From the NCBI GenBank assembly GCA_031253835.1, contig JAIRVP010000074.1:62001-126000 (forward strand): a stretch of 64,000 bases of DNA. The letters are read 5' to 3'. Position numbers and translations under genes: made by a program. Positions 12,040 to 20,861 of this stretch are shown here, piece by piece (the stretch's first letter is position 1; each line of letters starts with the position of its first letter). This DNA comes from Burkholderia sp. (GTDB lineage Bacteria; Pseudomonadota; Gammaproteobacteria; Burkholderiales; Burkholderiaceae). The notes under the pieces are model-generated. The model did no database searches. It was given only the letters and a program-made list of their open reading frames with translations, and was not told the DNA's origin.

Positions 12040-13131
12040 ATGACCATGGCCAATGGGAACCCGACGCAGCGGATCCTCGTGATCCGGATTGATTTTCTCG
12101 GCGACATGCTGTGCACGACGGCGTTTCTCGGCGCGCTGAAGGAGCGTTGGCCCGGCGCGGAGCTCCATGTGGTCGCGAACCGCTACAACGCGGCCGCGCT
12201 GGCCGGCAACCCCGACGTGCACGCGGTCCACACCTATGTGTACAGCCGCCAGTGCGAACGCAACGACCGTCCCGGCCGGATGCGCGCGATTCTCGACCGG
12301 CTGCGGCTCGTGCGCCGCCTGCGTCGCCTGCGGTTCGACCTCGTGGTCGTGCCGAACGGCGGCATGCATCGCAGCAGCATGCAGTTCGCGCGCCAGCTTC
12401 GCGCGAAGGATTGCCGCTGGCACGATGCCGAGACCGAATTCGACGATCGCAAGCCCGAGCATGTCGCGCAGCGGCAGATGTGCCACGAGGCGCTGTCGGG
12501 TTTCCGGCTCGTGCCCGAACTCGGCCGTGCGGATCTGGACCGTCTCGAACTGTCGGTTCATCCCGACCGGACGCTGCAGGATACGTGGTATCGCCTGCTC
12601 GGCGCGCGCACGAAGCCGCGTGTCGGGCTGTTCGTGTCGAACAAGGCCGTCGAGCGCCGCTGGCCCGCAGGCCACTGGCGCGACCTCGGCGTGCGGCTTG
12701 CGCCGTTCGCCGACGTGATCGTGTTCCGCGATCCGGCGATTGGCAAGTGCGCCGAGGACGACGCGTGGCACGACGTGAACGCGCGGCACGTGGCGCCGTC
12801 GTCGGTCGCCGAACTGGTGGCCGCCGCGAGCCTGCTCGACGTGGTCGTGTCGGCCGACAGTGCGCCCGTGCATCTCGCGTCGGCGCTCGGCGTGCCGGTC
12901 GCCGCGCTGTTCGAGGACCGTCCCGAGAAATACCTGCGCTGGCACCCGCTTGGCGTGCCGCATGTGATCCTGCGCGCCGGCGCGACCGTCGACGCGATCG
13001 GCGTCGACGCGGTCGAACGGGCCGTGCGCCATCTGCTGCCGCAGGCCGGCCATCGCGACGAGCCGGTGGCTGCTGCGGGACATGCGCAGCCGGCTGCGGC
13101 CGCGCCGGCGATCAGGACGATCGCCTCGTAG
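12040..13131 (+). CDS. Glycosyltransferase family 9 (heptosyltransferase-like)
   Basis: 363 residues. The N-terminal ILVIRIDFLGDMLCTTAFLGAL is the signature opening of ADP-heptose:LPS heptosyltransferases (GT9), and the C-terminal half has the donor-site pattern VVVSADSAPVHLASALGVPVAALF. The usual LFG is replaced by LFED. It should add a heptose or related sugar to the LPS inner core on the cytoplasmic face. The last 40 residues are an Ala/Pro-rich tail. No strong Shine-Dalgarno precedes the ATG. Context (second GT9, ligase-like protein, waaE-like gene, msbA) supports an LPS role, but the acceptor is unknown and I give no waa name. Confidence 0.82.
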   Translation: MTMANGNPTQRILVIRIDFLGDMLCTTAFLGALKERWPGAELHVVANRYNAAALAGNPDVHAVHTYVYSRQCERNDRPGRMRAILDRLRLVRRLRRLRFDLVVVPNGGMHRSSMQFARQLRAKDCRWHDAETEFDDRKPEHVAQRQMCHEALSGFRLVPELGRADLDRLELSVHPDRTLQDTWYRLLGARTKPRVGLFVSNKAVERRWPAGHWRDLGVRLAPFADVIVFRDPAIGKCAEDDAWHDVNARHVAPSSVAELVAAASLLDVVVSADSAPVHLASALGVPVAALFEDRPEKYLRWHPLGVPHVILRAGATVDAIGVDAVERAVRHLLPQAGHRDEPVAAAGHAQPAAAAPAIRTIAS

Positions 13132-13284
13132 CGGGGCGCACCCCGCACGGCGTGGCTCGCTGACGGGGCCGCACCGGGGCGGCTTCAGGACGGCTTGCAC
13201 GGACCGGTGCGCCACGCCGCGCCGGCTGCGGCAAAATCCTGTACATTGCCAGCCTTGTTCAGCCAGCTAGACAGATCGATTGCC

Positions 13285-14463
13285 GTGGCCCTGTTTTCTT
13301 CCGCCCGCCCACCCAGAACCATCCTCGTTGCCGCACCGCGCCGGATCGGCGACGTGCTGCTGACGACGCCGCTCGTGCGTTCGCTGAAGGCCCGCTGGCC
13401 GGATGCGCAGATCGACATGCTGGTGTTTCGCGGCACTGAGGGCGTGCTCGAGCACAATCCCGACGTGCGGCGCGTGATCGTCGTCGCGCAGCGTGCGGGA
13501 TTCGGCGAGCGACTGCGCGACGCGTTGTCGATGTGGCGCCGCTACGATCTCGCATGCGCGGCACTGAGTTCCGACCGGCCGCGTTTCTACAGCTGGTTCG
13601 CCGGCCGCAAGCGGGTCGGCCTCGTCGATCCGAATCGCGTCACGTGGCTCACGCGCATGATGCTGAACGGGATCGCGATCAATCATCACGAATCCGCGCA
13701 CACGGTCGTCAGCACGCTCGCCCTCGCGCCGGTGATCGGCATCGAGCCGGTGTCCGAGGTCGTTGCGCCCGGCATCGGCGACGATCCCGCGCGGCGCGCG
13801 CGCTTCGACGCGTGGCTCGCCGAGTCGCCGGCGATTCGCGACGGCAAGCCGCTGGTCGTCCTGCATCCGTATCCGATGTTCCGCTACAAGCAATGGCGGC
13901 TCGACGGCTGGGTCGAGATGATCGGCTGGCTGCGCGAGCACGGCTTCGCGGTCGCGCTGTCGGGCGGCCCGGCCGACAGCGAGCGCGAGTATGCGGAGCA
14001 GGTCGCGGCCGAAGCGGGCGGCGACGTGCTGAACCTGGTCGGCCGGCTGACGTTCGGCGAGAGCGCGGAGCTCGTGCGACGCGCGCGGCTCTTCATCGGG
14101 CCCGACACCGGCGCGACGCACGTCGCGGCCGCGACGGGTACCGACACGATCGCGTTGTTCGGCCCGTCCGACCCCGTGCGCTGGGGGCCGTGGCCGCAGC
14201 ACTGGCCCGCGACCGAGAATCCCTGGCCGTTGCGCGGCTCGGGGCGGCACGGGAACGTGTGGCTGCTGCAGGGGGACGGCGATTGCGTGCCGTGCCGGCA
14301 CGAAGGCTGCGAGCGCAAGGTCGACAGCCGCAGCGACTGCCTCGCCCATCTCGGCGCGCAGCGCGTGAAGGCCGCGGCGGCCGAGATGCTCGGGCTGAAT
14401 CCGCCGGGTGCGGCGGATGCCATCGTCGACACGTCGCGACTGCATCGCGCCGGGTCGGACTGA
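13285..14463 (+). CDS. Glycosyltransferase family 9, second copy, probable LPS heptosyltransferase
   Basis: 392 residues from a GTG at 13285 (protein beginning ALFSSARPPRTILVA after the start). The frame stays open to an ATG at 13195, but homology begins only after 13285. APRRIGDVLLTTPLVRSLKARW is the GT9 N-terminal motif and GPDTGATHVAAATGTDTIAL the donor-site motif, here followed by the standard FGPSDP. A late Cys cluster (DCVPCRHEGCERK) may bind a metal and is common in Burkholderia heptosyltransferase-like proteins. It follows the first GT9 gene by about 150 nt and likely extends the LPS core. Confidence 0.82.
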   Translation: MALFSSARPPRTILVAAPRRIGDVLLTTPLVRSLKARWPDAQIDMLVFRGTEGVLEHNPDVRRVIVVAQRAGFGERLRDALSMWRRYDLACAALSSDRPRFYSWFAGRKRVGLVDPNRVTWLTRMMLNGIAINHHESAHTVVSTLALAPVIGIEPVSEVVAPGIGDDPARRARFDAWLAESPAIRDGKPLVVLHPYPMFRYKQWRLDGWVEMIGWLREHGFAVALSGGPADSEREYAEQVAAEAGGDVLNLVGRLTFGESAELVRRARLFIGPDTGATHVAAATGTDTIALFGPSDPVRWGPWPQHWPATENPWPLRGSGRHGNVWLLQGDGDCVPCRHEGCERKVDSRSDCLAHLGAQRVKAAAAEMLGLNPPGAADAIVDTSRLHRAGSD

Positions 14464-14596
14464 CGCGCGCGAGACGCGCGTATCGTCGTACTTGACGGGG
14501 AGTTGAGCCGCGCCGAGGACGCGCAGCCCGCTCGCTTTGACGCCGGCACCGCTGCAGCCCGCCGCCCGGCAGCGGAGCCGCGTATGCCGTCGTGCG

Positions 14597-15877
14597 TTAC
14601 GCGCTGCGCCGGATCGCCGACGTTTCGCGCGGCAGCGCTTCGCTGCGTTCGCCGCAACCGAGCAGGATGCCGGCCAGCAGCACGATCAGGTGCCCTTCGG
14701 CGAAATCGAGCAGCAGCGAGTTCGCGAGACTGCCGATCGCGAAGATCGCGAGCCACCCGAGCAGCAGGTGCCGCGAGCGCGGATCGAGCGCTCGGCTGCC
14801 GCGCGCGATCTGCACGATCAGGTTGATGAACAGCAGCAGGCCGACCGTGCCGAGCTGGACGGCCATCAGCAGGTATTCGTTGTGCGGGTTCGACGTGAGC
14901 TGGCCTTCGGCCGCTGTCTTGCCGGCCGTGAGCCGCTCGAATTCGTATTCGAGGCCGCCGGCGCCGTAGCCGATCACGGGGCGCTGGCGATACAGTTCGA
15001 ACCCCTTCTTGTACCACTCGAGACGCAGCCCCGTGGACGTGGCCGCATCGCTCTGCCGATACTGCTGCACTTCCGTCACGACTTTCACGAGCCGACCGTT
15101 GTGAACCGTGCACGCGGCGACCACGAGTGCGATACCGGCGAGCGCGAATACGCCGGCGGCCAGCCCGGCGCGCAGCGCCGACTGCCGGCGCAGCAGCAGC
15201 ACGAAACGCGCGGCGACGACGAGGATCAGCAGCAGCGCGATGACTTGCCCCGTACGGCCCTGCAGCATCACGAACACGTTGACGAGCGACCACGCGGCGA
15301 CGCCCGCGTACGCGACGCGCGGCAGCGCCGTGCGGGCCGCCAGCGCGAGATCGGCGGCCTGGTAGAACAGCAGCGCGCCGAACATGCCGGCGGCGATGTG
15401 GTTCTTGAACACCCACGCGCGCGACAGCGGCAGATCGGTCGCGTGCGCAGGCCCGATCGCCGTCAGCCCGAGATAGTTGGTGGTCGACAGCAACAGGATC
15501 ACGCACAGCGTGCCGAACCAGCAGCGCCGCACGATCGGCGCCCAGTTCGAATGACGGAACGCGAGCACGGCAAACGGCAGCAGCAGCAGCTTGTCGTACT
15601 TGGCGACCCAGTTCCACGCCTTGTTGTGCGGTGCAACCGTGTACGTGACGCTGATGGCCAGCGCCGCGAGGATCAGCAGCGCCGCGAGCGACGCCTGATC
15701 GGTGACGAAAGAGCGCAGGTCGCGCCAGAATTCGGGCGAGATCACGAGCGCGGCGGCGAACAGCCCGCAGAACACGTTGGTTAGCGCGGTCGAGACGGGG
15801 ACCATGCAGAGCGCGGCGACGGCGAATGCACGGGCGGCGGTCAGGCGCCGCGAGGCGGGAGCGGAAAACGAAAGCAT
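14597..15877 (-). CDS. O-antigen ligase (WaaL)-like polytopic membrane protein
   Basis: 426 residues from the ATG at 15877, which has CAGG about 6 nt upstream; the frame extends 19 codons further without a better site. About ten hydrophobic segments cover the sequence. A large periplasmic loop lies between roughly 290 and 360 and contains RPVIGYGAGGLEYEF and then SNPHNEYLLMAVQLG, the HN(E) motif of the Wzy_C/O-antigen ligase family. Such ligases join undecaprenyl-linked O-polysaccharide to lipid A core in the periplasm. In an LPS locus this is likely, but related proteins act on other glycans. It converges with the GT9 gene and is on the opposite strand. Confidence 0.8.
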   Translation of the reverse strand: MLSFSAPASRRLTAARAFAVAALCMVPVSTALTNVFCGLFAAALVISPEFWRDLRSFVTDQASLAALLILAALAISVTYTVAPHNKAWNWVAKYDKLLLLPFAVLAFRHSNWAPIVRRCWFGTLCVILLLSTTNYLGLTAIGPAHATDLPLSRAWVFKNHIAAGMFGALLFYQAADLALAARTALPRVAYAGVAAWSLVNVFVMLQGRTGQVIALLLILVVAARFVLLLRRQSALRAGLAAGVFALAGIALVVAACTVHNGRLVKVVTEVQQYRQSDAATSTGLRLEWYKKGFELYRQRPVIGYGAGGLEYEFERLTAGKTAAEGQLTSNPHNEYLLMAVQLGTVGLLLFINLIVQIARGSRALDPRSRHLLLGWLAIFAIGSLANSLLLDFAEGHLIVLLAGILLGCGERSEALPRETSAIRRSA

Positions 15878-16010
15878 CGGAACCTGTCGAATGGACGAAT
15901 GCGGCTTGCCGGCATCGTGCGGCGCGCCGCGCATCCCGGCGGGAGATCCGGGACGAACGGCGCAGTATACGCGAAGCAGCAGGCGTTTCCGTGTCGTTTT
16001 CGGGGCCCGA

Positions 16011-16853
16011 TCAGCTGAAGGCGCGCTTGATCCGCGAGCGCAGCAGCGCGCGCTTCAGACGGCCTTCCACCGTCGGCGTTTCGAGCGCGATTGGCGTGCC
16101 GGCCGGCTCGCCGCGATGCAGGTAATAGCGGTCGAACGTCGCCTGGGTCATGCCCCATTTGTTGAGAAACTGGCGGCGGCCGTCGTTTTTCACGATCTTG
16201 CCCGTGCTTTTCTGCTGGAAGTGGTAGACGAGGCTGTCGCCGACGCCGAGGAAGATCCGGCAGCCGGCATCCCAGAATTTCATCGAGAAGTCGTTGTCGC
16301 TGCTCATGCCGGGCGACAGCTCGCTGCTGTAGCCGCCGATGCGGTTCCACCAGTCGCGGTGTACGAGCGTCGGCGGCCAGGTCGACCCGAGCCAGTCCGC
16401 GCGCGCGAGCTTCGGCGCCGCCGCGACGAGGCCTGCCGCGTCGAATTGCTCGGCGTCGCGGCCGAAATTGCTGACGACGACGCACGGGTTGCGCGTGTCG
16501 ACCGGCTCGACCATCGTGCCAGACAGCATGAAGAGGTCGGTCGGCATCTGTTCGATGCGGCGCACGAGCGCCGCGTCCCAGCCGGGGCAGCAGAACATGT
16601 CGTCGTTCATGTAGACGACGTAGTCGCGCGTCGCACGCGCGGCGGCGAGGTTCACCGCATGGCAGATGCCGATGTTGGCCGGCGACGCGGTGTGCTCGAT
16701 GCCCTCGCTGCGCACCCAGTCGAGCGTGCCGTCCGAGCCGTCGTTCACGTGCACGATGATCTGGTGATCGTACGCGGAGTGGCGGCGCAGGCTGTCGACG
16801 ACGAGCTTGAGGTACGGCAGGTTGTTCCAGGTCGGAATGATGATGGAGAACAT
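16011..16853 (-). CDS. Glycosyltransferase family 2
   Basis: 280 residues from the ATG at 16853 (MFSIIIPTWNNLPYLKLVV). The frame runs on upstream, but the GT2 fold starts here. GT-A features are visible: FSIIIPTWN at the start, the nucleotide-binding region around NDGSDGTLDW, and YVVYMNDDMFCC, whose NDD is the metal-binding DXD equivalent. A cytoplasmic inverting sugar transfer in LPS core or O-chain assembly is likely from the neighbours. The donor and acceptor cannot be read from the sequence. It follows the waaE-like gene by 131 nt on the minus strand. Confidence 0.82.
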   Translation of the reverse strand: MFSIIIPTWNNLPYLKLVVDSLRRHSAYDHQIIVHVNDGSDGTLDWVRSEGIEHTASPANIGICHAVNLAAARATRDYVVYMNDDMFCCPGWDAALVRRIEQMPTDLFMLSGTMVEPVDTRNPCVVVSNFGRDAEQFDAAGLVAAAPKLARADWLGSTWPPTLVHRDWWNRIGGYSSELSPGMSSDNDFSMKFWDAGCRIFLGVGDSLVYHFQQKSTGKIVKNDGRRQFLNKWGMTQATFDRYYLHRGEPAGTPIALETPTVEGRLKRALLRSRIKRAFS

Positions 16854-16984
16854 GGCGGTCGGATTCGGTGGTCGTCGTGGCGGGCGGCGTGCGGCGCCGC
16901 CTCTCGGCGGGCACGCACGGCGCGGGCAGGCCGGCATTGTAACGCCGGCCCGGGCGCGCGCAGGCGGTGCGCGGGGCGGGCGGT

Positions 16985-17737
16985 TCAGCGCGCGGCTTCG
17001 TGGCCGAGCTTCAGGAAGCGGTAATACACGGTTTCCGCGTTGAATACGGCGATCATGAAGCCGGCGCGGCCGTCGAGGAACCCGCGTCGCAGCACGTAGG
17101 TGCGCACGAACGCCCATGCGCCGCGTGCGAGCGCCTTGCCGAAGCCGCCGCGCTGGCCGGCCGCGCGGCGCTGGCGCGCGCCGGCCGTCGAATACGCGTC
17201 GAGCTTGCGCACGACGGTTTCGAAATCCTCATACGAGTAATGCATCAGCTTGCCGGCCAGGCGCTGCGCGGCGCCGTCGAACACGAGGCGCTCGTGCACG
17301 AGGTCGTCCGAGAAGCGCGCGGTGCCGCGCCGGAACAGGCGCGGCACCCAGTCCGGATACCAGCCGCTGTGATGGATCCACTGGCCGCAAAAGCTCGACA
17401 GCCGGTCGACCGCATAGACCTGCGCGGCCGGCGCGCGGATCGTGTCGCGGATCGACTGCGCGAGCGCCGGCGTGACGACTTCGTCGGTGTCGAGCGACAG
17501 GATCCAGTCGGTGCCGAGCGCGTCGAGCGCGCGGTTCTTCTGCGGGCCGAAGCCCGGCCAGCCGCGCTCGACGATCACGCGCGCGCCGTGCGCCTGTGCG
17601 ATCGCGACGGTATCGTCGGTGCTGCCGCCGTCGATGACGACGACATCGTCGGCGAACGACAGCGCATCGAGGCACTGCGCGAGCCGCGCGGATGCGTTGA
17701 GGGCGATGAGGGCGACGCCGAGGGAGGGTTCAGCCAT
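16985..17737 (-). CDS. waaE: Glycosyltransferase family 2, WaaE/KdtX-like LPS core glucosyltransferase
   Basis: 250 residues, typical of the WaaE family. It begins LGVALIALNASARLAQCLDAL, then VVVIDGGSTDDT and the metal site SLDTDE, and carries GFGPQKNRALD, which is characteristic of WaaE (beta-1,4-glucosyltransferase acting on inner-core heptose I). The second half has WVPRLFRRGTARFSDDLVHE and HYSYEDFETVV, also typical. It starts divergently from msbA across 195 bp, the arrangement often seen in Burkholderia. The biochemical specificity is inferred from the family. Confidence 0.82.
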   Translation of the reverse strand: MAEPSLGVALIALNASARLAQCLDALSFADDVVVIDGGSTDDTVAIAQAHGARVIVERGWPGFGPQKNRALDALGTDWILSLDTDEVVTPALAQSIRDTIRAPAAQVYAVDRLSSFCGQWIHHSGWYPDWVPRLFRRGTARFSDDLVHERLVFDGAAQRLAGKLMHYSYEDFETVVRKLDAYSTAGARQRRAAGQRGGFGKALARGAWAFVRTYVLRRGFLDGRAGFMIAVFNAETVYYRFLKLGHEAAR

Positions 17738-17837
17738 GAAATCGTCGGAAAGGCGGAGAAAACGGTGAGCGGCAGTATACCCGCGGCCCGGCCGCCGGCC
17801 GCATCGGCCATGCCCGTGCCGGCGGGGGCGGTGCGGC

Positions 17838-17843
17838 TATAAT
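17838..17843 (+). promoter_or_regulatory. -10 element for msbA
   Basis: A perfect TATAAT in the otherwise very GC-rich gap between waaE and msbA. No clear -35 hexamer stands at the right distance. It would give a leader of about 85 nt. Confidence 0.5.
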
Positions 17844-17932
17844 GTTGAGCCCTTTTAGGCACCCGCCCGACAGGGGCGAACTCCCGGGCGGCCACGCGCC
17901 GGGCGCCGCACCGCGGCTCAAGAAGGATTGCC

Positions 17933-19714
17933 TTGGAAACCCAGAACACACTTCGCAAACCGATGGACGGCACCGGCACCTCGCCGGTCACGGTCCTCAA
18001 GCGCCTGTGGCCGTACATCCGCCCGCTGATCGGCATCGTGGTGCTCGCCGTGATGACGATGGGCGTCGTCGCGGCCACCGAAGCCGGTATCCCGGCGCTG
18101 CTCAAGCCGCTGCTCGACCACGGCTTCGGCGCGCATGGCAGCGACAGCGCGAAATGGTACGTGCCGATCGCGGTGATCGGCCTCGCGCTCGTGCGCGGCG
18201 TGTCGCAGTACACGTCGAATTACCTGCTCAACTACGTATCGAACCGCATCCTCCTGCAACTGCGGCTCGAGATGTTCCAGCGGATGCTCCACACCAGCGC
18301 GTCGTTCTTCCAGCGCGAAACCGCGAGCACGGTGATCAACGCGATCGTGTTCGAGGTCAACCAGATCCTGTCGGTGCTGACCGGCGTGATGGTCACGCTC
18401 GTGCGCGATTCGCTGACGGTGATCTTCCTGCTCGGCTACCTGTTCTACCTGAACTGGCGGCTCACGCTGATCGTCGCGGTGATCCTGCCCGGCATCGGCT
18501 GGCTCGTCAGCAAGATCAACCGCCGCCTGCGCCGCCTGAACCGCGAGCACCAGACGCTCACCAACGAACTGTCGTACATCGTCGAGGAGACGGTCGGCGG
18601 CTACAAGGTCGTCAAGGTGCACAACGGCGAAGCGTACGAGATGGACCGCTTCACGGCGATGAGCAAGCGCCTGCGCGGCTACGCGATGCGCATGACGATC
18701 TCGGGCGGCCTCGCGCAGCCGCTCACGCAGTTCCTCGCGTCGATCGCGCTCGCGGTCGTGATCACGATCGCGGTCGTGCAGTCGTCGAACGACCAGACGA
18801 CGGTCGGCGGCTTCGTCGCGTTCGTCACGTCGATGCTGCTGGTGATCTCGCCGCTCAAGCATCTGATCGACGTCAACCAGCCGCTGCAGCGCGGGATGAC
18901 GGCCGCCGAGCTGATCTTCGGGCTGATCGACGAGCCGGCCGAGCCGCAGGGCGGCGGCCGGCCGCTGCCGCAGGCGCGCGGCGAGATCGAATTCCGCAAC
19001 GTGTCGTTCGACTACGGCGCGGCCGAGCGGCCGACGCTCGACCGCATTTCGTTCAAGGTCGCGCCGGGTGAAATGATCGCGCTGGCCGGCCCGTCCGGCA
19101 GCGGCAAGACGACGCTCGTGAACCTGCTGCCGCGCTTCTTCGACCCGACCGGCGGGGCGATCCTGGTCGACGGCGTGCCGGTTTCCGACTACGACCTCCA
19201 CGCGCTGCGCAGCCAGATGGCGATGGTCAGCCAGGACGTCGTGCTGTTCAACGACACGATTGCCGCGAACGTCGCGTACGGCCAGACGCCCGACCGCGCG
19301 CGCGTGCAGGCCGCGCTCGAGGCCGCCAACCTCGCCGATGCGGTCGCCGCGATGCCCGACGGGCTCGACACGCTCGTCGGCGGCAACGGGATGCGATTGT
19401 CCGGCGGCCAGCGCCAGCGGCTCGCGATCGCGCGCGCGATCTACAAGGACGCGCCGATCCTGATCCTCGACGAAGCGACGTCGGCGCTCGACTCGGAATC
19501 GGAGCGCCACGTGCAGGCCGCGCTCGAGCGGCTGATGGAAGGCCGCACGACGCTCGTGATCGCGCACCGGCTGTCGACGATCGAGCGCGCGGACCGCATC
19601 CTCGTGCTCGAGGCCGGCAAGATCGTCGAGGAAGGCAGCCACGACGAACTGCTGCGCCACGGCGGCCTCTACGCGCACCTGCACCGGATCCAGTACCAGC
19701 AGCAGGCCGCGTAA
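17933..19714 (+). CDS. msbA: Lipid A export ABC transporter permease/ATPase MsbA
   Basis: 593 residues, one half of a homodimeric exporter that flips lipid A-core across the inner membrane. The start is a TTG at 17933 with AGAAGGA 5 nt upstream; the next ATG (17963) has no such site. Six membrane helices fill about residues 25-330. The nucleotide-binding domain has Walker A GPSGSGKTT (near 386), signature LSGGQRQRLAIARA (near 489), Walker B ILILDEATSALD (Asp near 513, catalytic Glu next) and the switch histidine in VIAHRLST. It is the last gene of the LPS locus, reading away from waaE. Confidence 0.95.
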   Translation: METQNTLRKPMDGTGTSPVTVLKRLWPYIRPLIGIVVLAVMTMGVVAATEAGIPALLKPLLDHGFGAHGSDSAKWYVPIAVIGLALVRGVSQYTSNYLLNYVSNRILLQLRLEMFQRMLHTSASFFQRETASTVINAIVFEVNQILSVLTGVMVTLVRDSLTVIFLLGYLFYLNWRLTLIVAVILPGIGWLVSKINRRLRRLNREHQTLTNELSYIVEETVGGYKVVKVHNGEAYEMDRFTAMSKRLRGYAMRMTISGGLAQPLTQFLASIALAVVITIAVVQSSNDQTTVGGFVAFVTSMLLVISPLKHLIDVNQPLQRGMTAAELIFGLIDEPAEPQGGGRPLPQARGEIEFRNVSFDYGAAERPTLDRISFKVAPGEMIALAGPSGSGKTTLVNLLPRFFDPTGGAILVDGVPVSDYDLHALRSQMAMVSQDVVLFNDTIAANVAYGQTPDRARVQAALEAANLADAVAAMPDGLDTLVGGNGMRLSGGQRQRLAIARAIYKDAPILILDEATSALDSESERHVQAALERLMEGRTTLVIAHRLSTIERADRILVLEAGKIVEEGSHDELLRHGGLYAHLHRIQYQQQAA

Positions 19715-19808
19715 CGCGCGGTCATGCGGCCGCGCAATGCCGTGTGCTAGTCTTCATCGGGTAGTTCGAGTGGTTTCGTTCGACGTGACAACACGGAGGG
19801 AAAGCACG

Positions 19809-20189
19809 ATGAAGAAGATGCACGGGATGATGCTGGCCGCGGTGATCGCGGCGGGTTTCGCCGCGCCGGCCGCGATGGCGCAGGACCACGACAACCACAA
19901 CGACCAGGGCGGCCACGGCATGCAGCGTGGCCATGGCCCGAAACACATGCCGCCCGGCCAGATGCGTCGTGAGGACGACGTACCGCCGCGCTGGGCCGAC
20001 CAGCCGCGCCGCGAGTGGCACAAGGGCGACCGGCTTCCCCCCGAGTTCCGCGATCGCCAGTACGTGATCGACGACTGGCGCGGCTATCGCCTGAGCGCGC
20101 CGCCGCGCGGCTATCAATGGGTGGGCGTCGGCGGCGATCACCTGCTGGTGCAGATCGGTTCCGGCATCGTGCTGCGGATCGGCGACTGA
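19809..20189 (+). CDS. RcnB-family periplasmic protein
   Basis: 126 residues. The start at 19809 gives MKKMHGMMLAAVIAAGFAAPAAMA, a classical signal peptide, with ggaggg upstream. The mature N-terminus is His/Asp/Asn-rich (DHDNHNDQGGHGMQRGHG) and could bind metals. The C-terminal half has WRGYRLSAPPRGYQWVGVGGDHLLV, the RcnB domain. E. coli RcnB helps regulate nickel and cobalt export in the periplasm. No rcnA-like exporter is nearby, so a metal role is only a family inference. Confidence 0.83.
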   Translation: MKKMHGMMLAAVIAAGFAAPAAMAQDHDNHNDQGGHGMQRGHGPKHMPPGQMRREDDVPPRWADQPRREWHKGDRLPPEFRDRQYVIDDWRGYRLSAPPRGYQWVGVGGDHLLVQIGSGIVLRIGD

Positions 20190-20253
20190 CCTTGCCGGTC
20201 ACCCGGCCCGTATCGCGATGCCGCGATGCGTGCCGGGCAGCCGGTCCGCCGTG

Positions 20254-20820
20254 TCACTTCGCGTCCGCGTGGCGGAACCAGCGCCGCTCGATTCTCGACA
20301 TCACCCAGCACACGCCCAGCGCACACACGGTGCCGAGCGTCACTTCGCCGAGCCGAATCAGCGGCACGTCCCACAGCGGGCCGTTACCCGGAAACAGCAT
20401 CACGATCGTCGCGGTCACGCCGCCGAGCCGCGCCGCGCTGCCGACGTTCAGGCACCAGCAGCAGACGATCACGACCGCGACCGTGATCGCATACGTGACG
20501 AGGCGATCGCCGCCGACCGCCGCGCCCGCGAAGCCGAGCAGGCCGCCGACCATCGCGCCGATGAACTGGTCGCGCGACAGCGACATCGTGTCCGAGTAGT
20601 TGTGCTGCGTGACGGCGATCGCGGTGATCGCGGCCCACACGGCCTGCTCGGTATGCATCGCGCGGCCGATCGCATACGCGAGACACGCGCCGCAGACGGC
20701 CTGGAGCGCCATCAGCCCGCCTTGCGCGAGCCGTTCGCTGAATGACAGCCCCTTGAACAGATCGAAGATCGACTGCTGGATCTGCTGGCGGGCTTCGTTG
20801 AGTGTCCTGATCGTATCCAT
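20254..20820 (-). CDS. FUSC-family small inner-membrane protein
   Basis: 188 residues with about five hydrophobic segments. A cytoplasmic N-terminus (MDTIRTLNEARQQIQQSIFDL) is followed by GLMALQAVCGACLAYAIGRAM, AVWAAITAIAVTQHN and a DQFIGAMVGGLLGFAGA segment typical of the FUSC/aromatic-acid-exporter membrane half. Full-length FUSC proteins are much longer, so this is a single-module form. Family members are thought to act in export of aromatic acids or fusaric acid, but short forms are uncharacterised. It lies 41 nt downstream of the MFS gene on the same strand and may share its transcript. Confidence 0.72.
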   Translation of the reverse strand: MDTIRTLNEARQQIQQSIFDLFKGLSFSERLAQGGLMALQAVCGACLAYAIGRAMHTEQAVWAAITAIAVTQHNYSDTMSLSRDQFIGAMVGGLLGFAGAAVGGDRLVTYAITVAVVIVCCWCLNVGSAARLGGVTATIVMLFPGNGPLWDVPLIRLGEVTLGTVCALGVCWVMSRIERRWFRHADAK

Positions 20821-20861
20821 CGTGAGTCAGCCAAGAAGCGGGTAACGGCGGCGCGCCGCGT

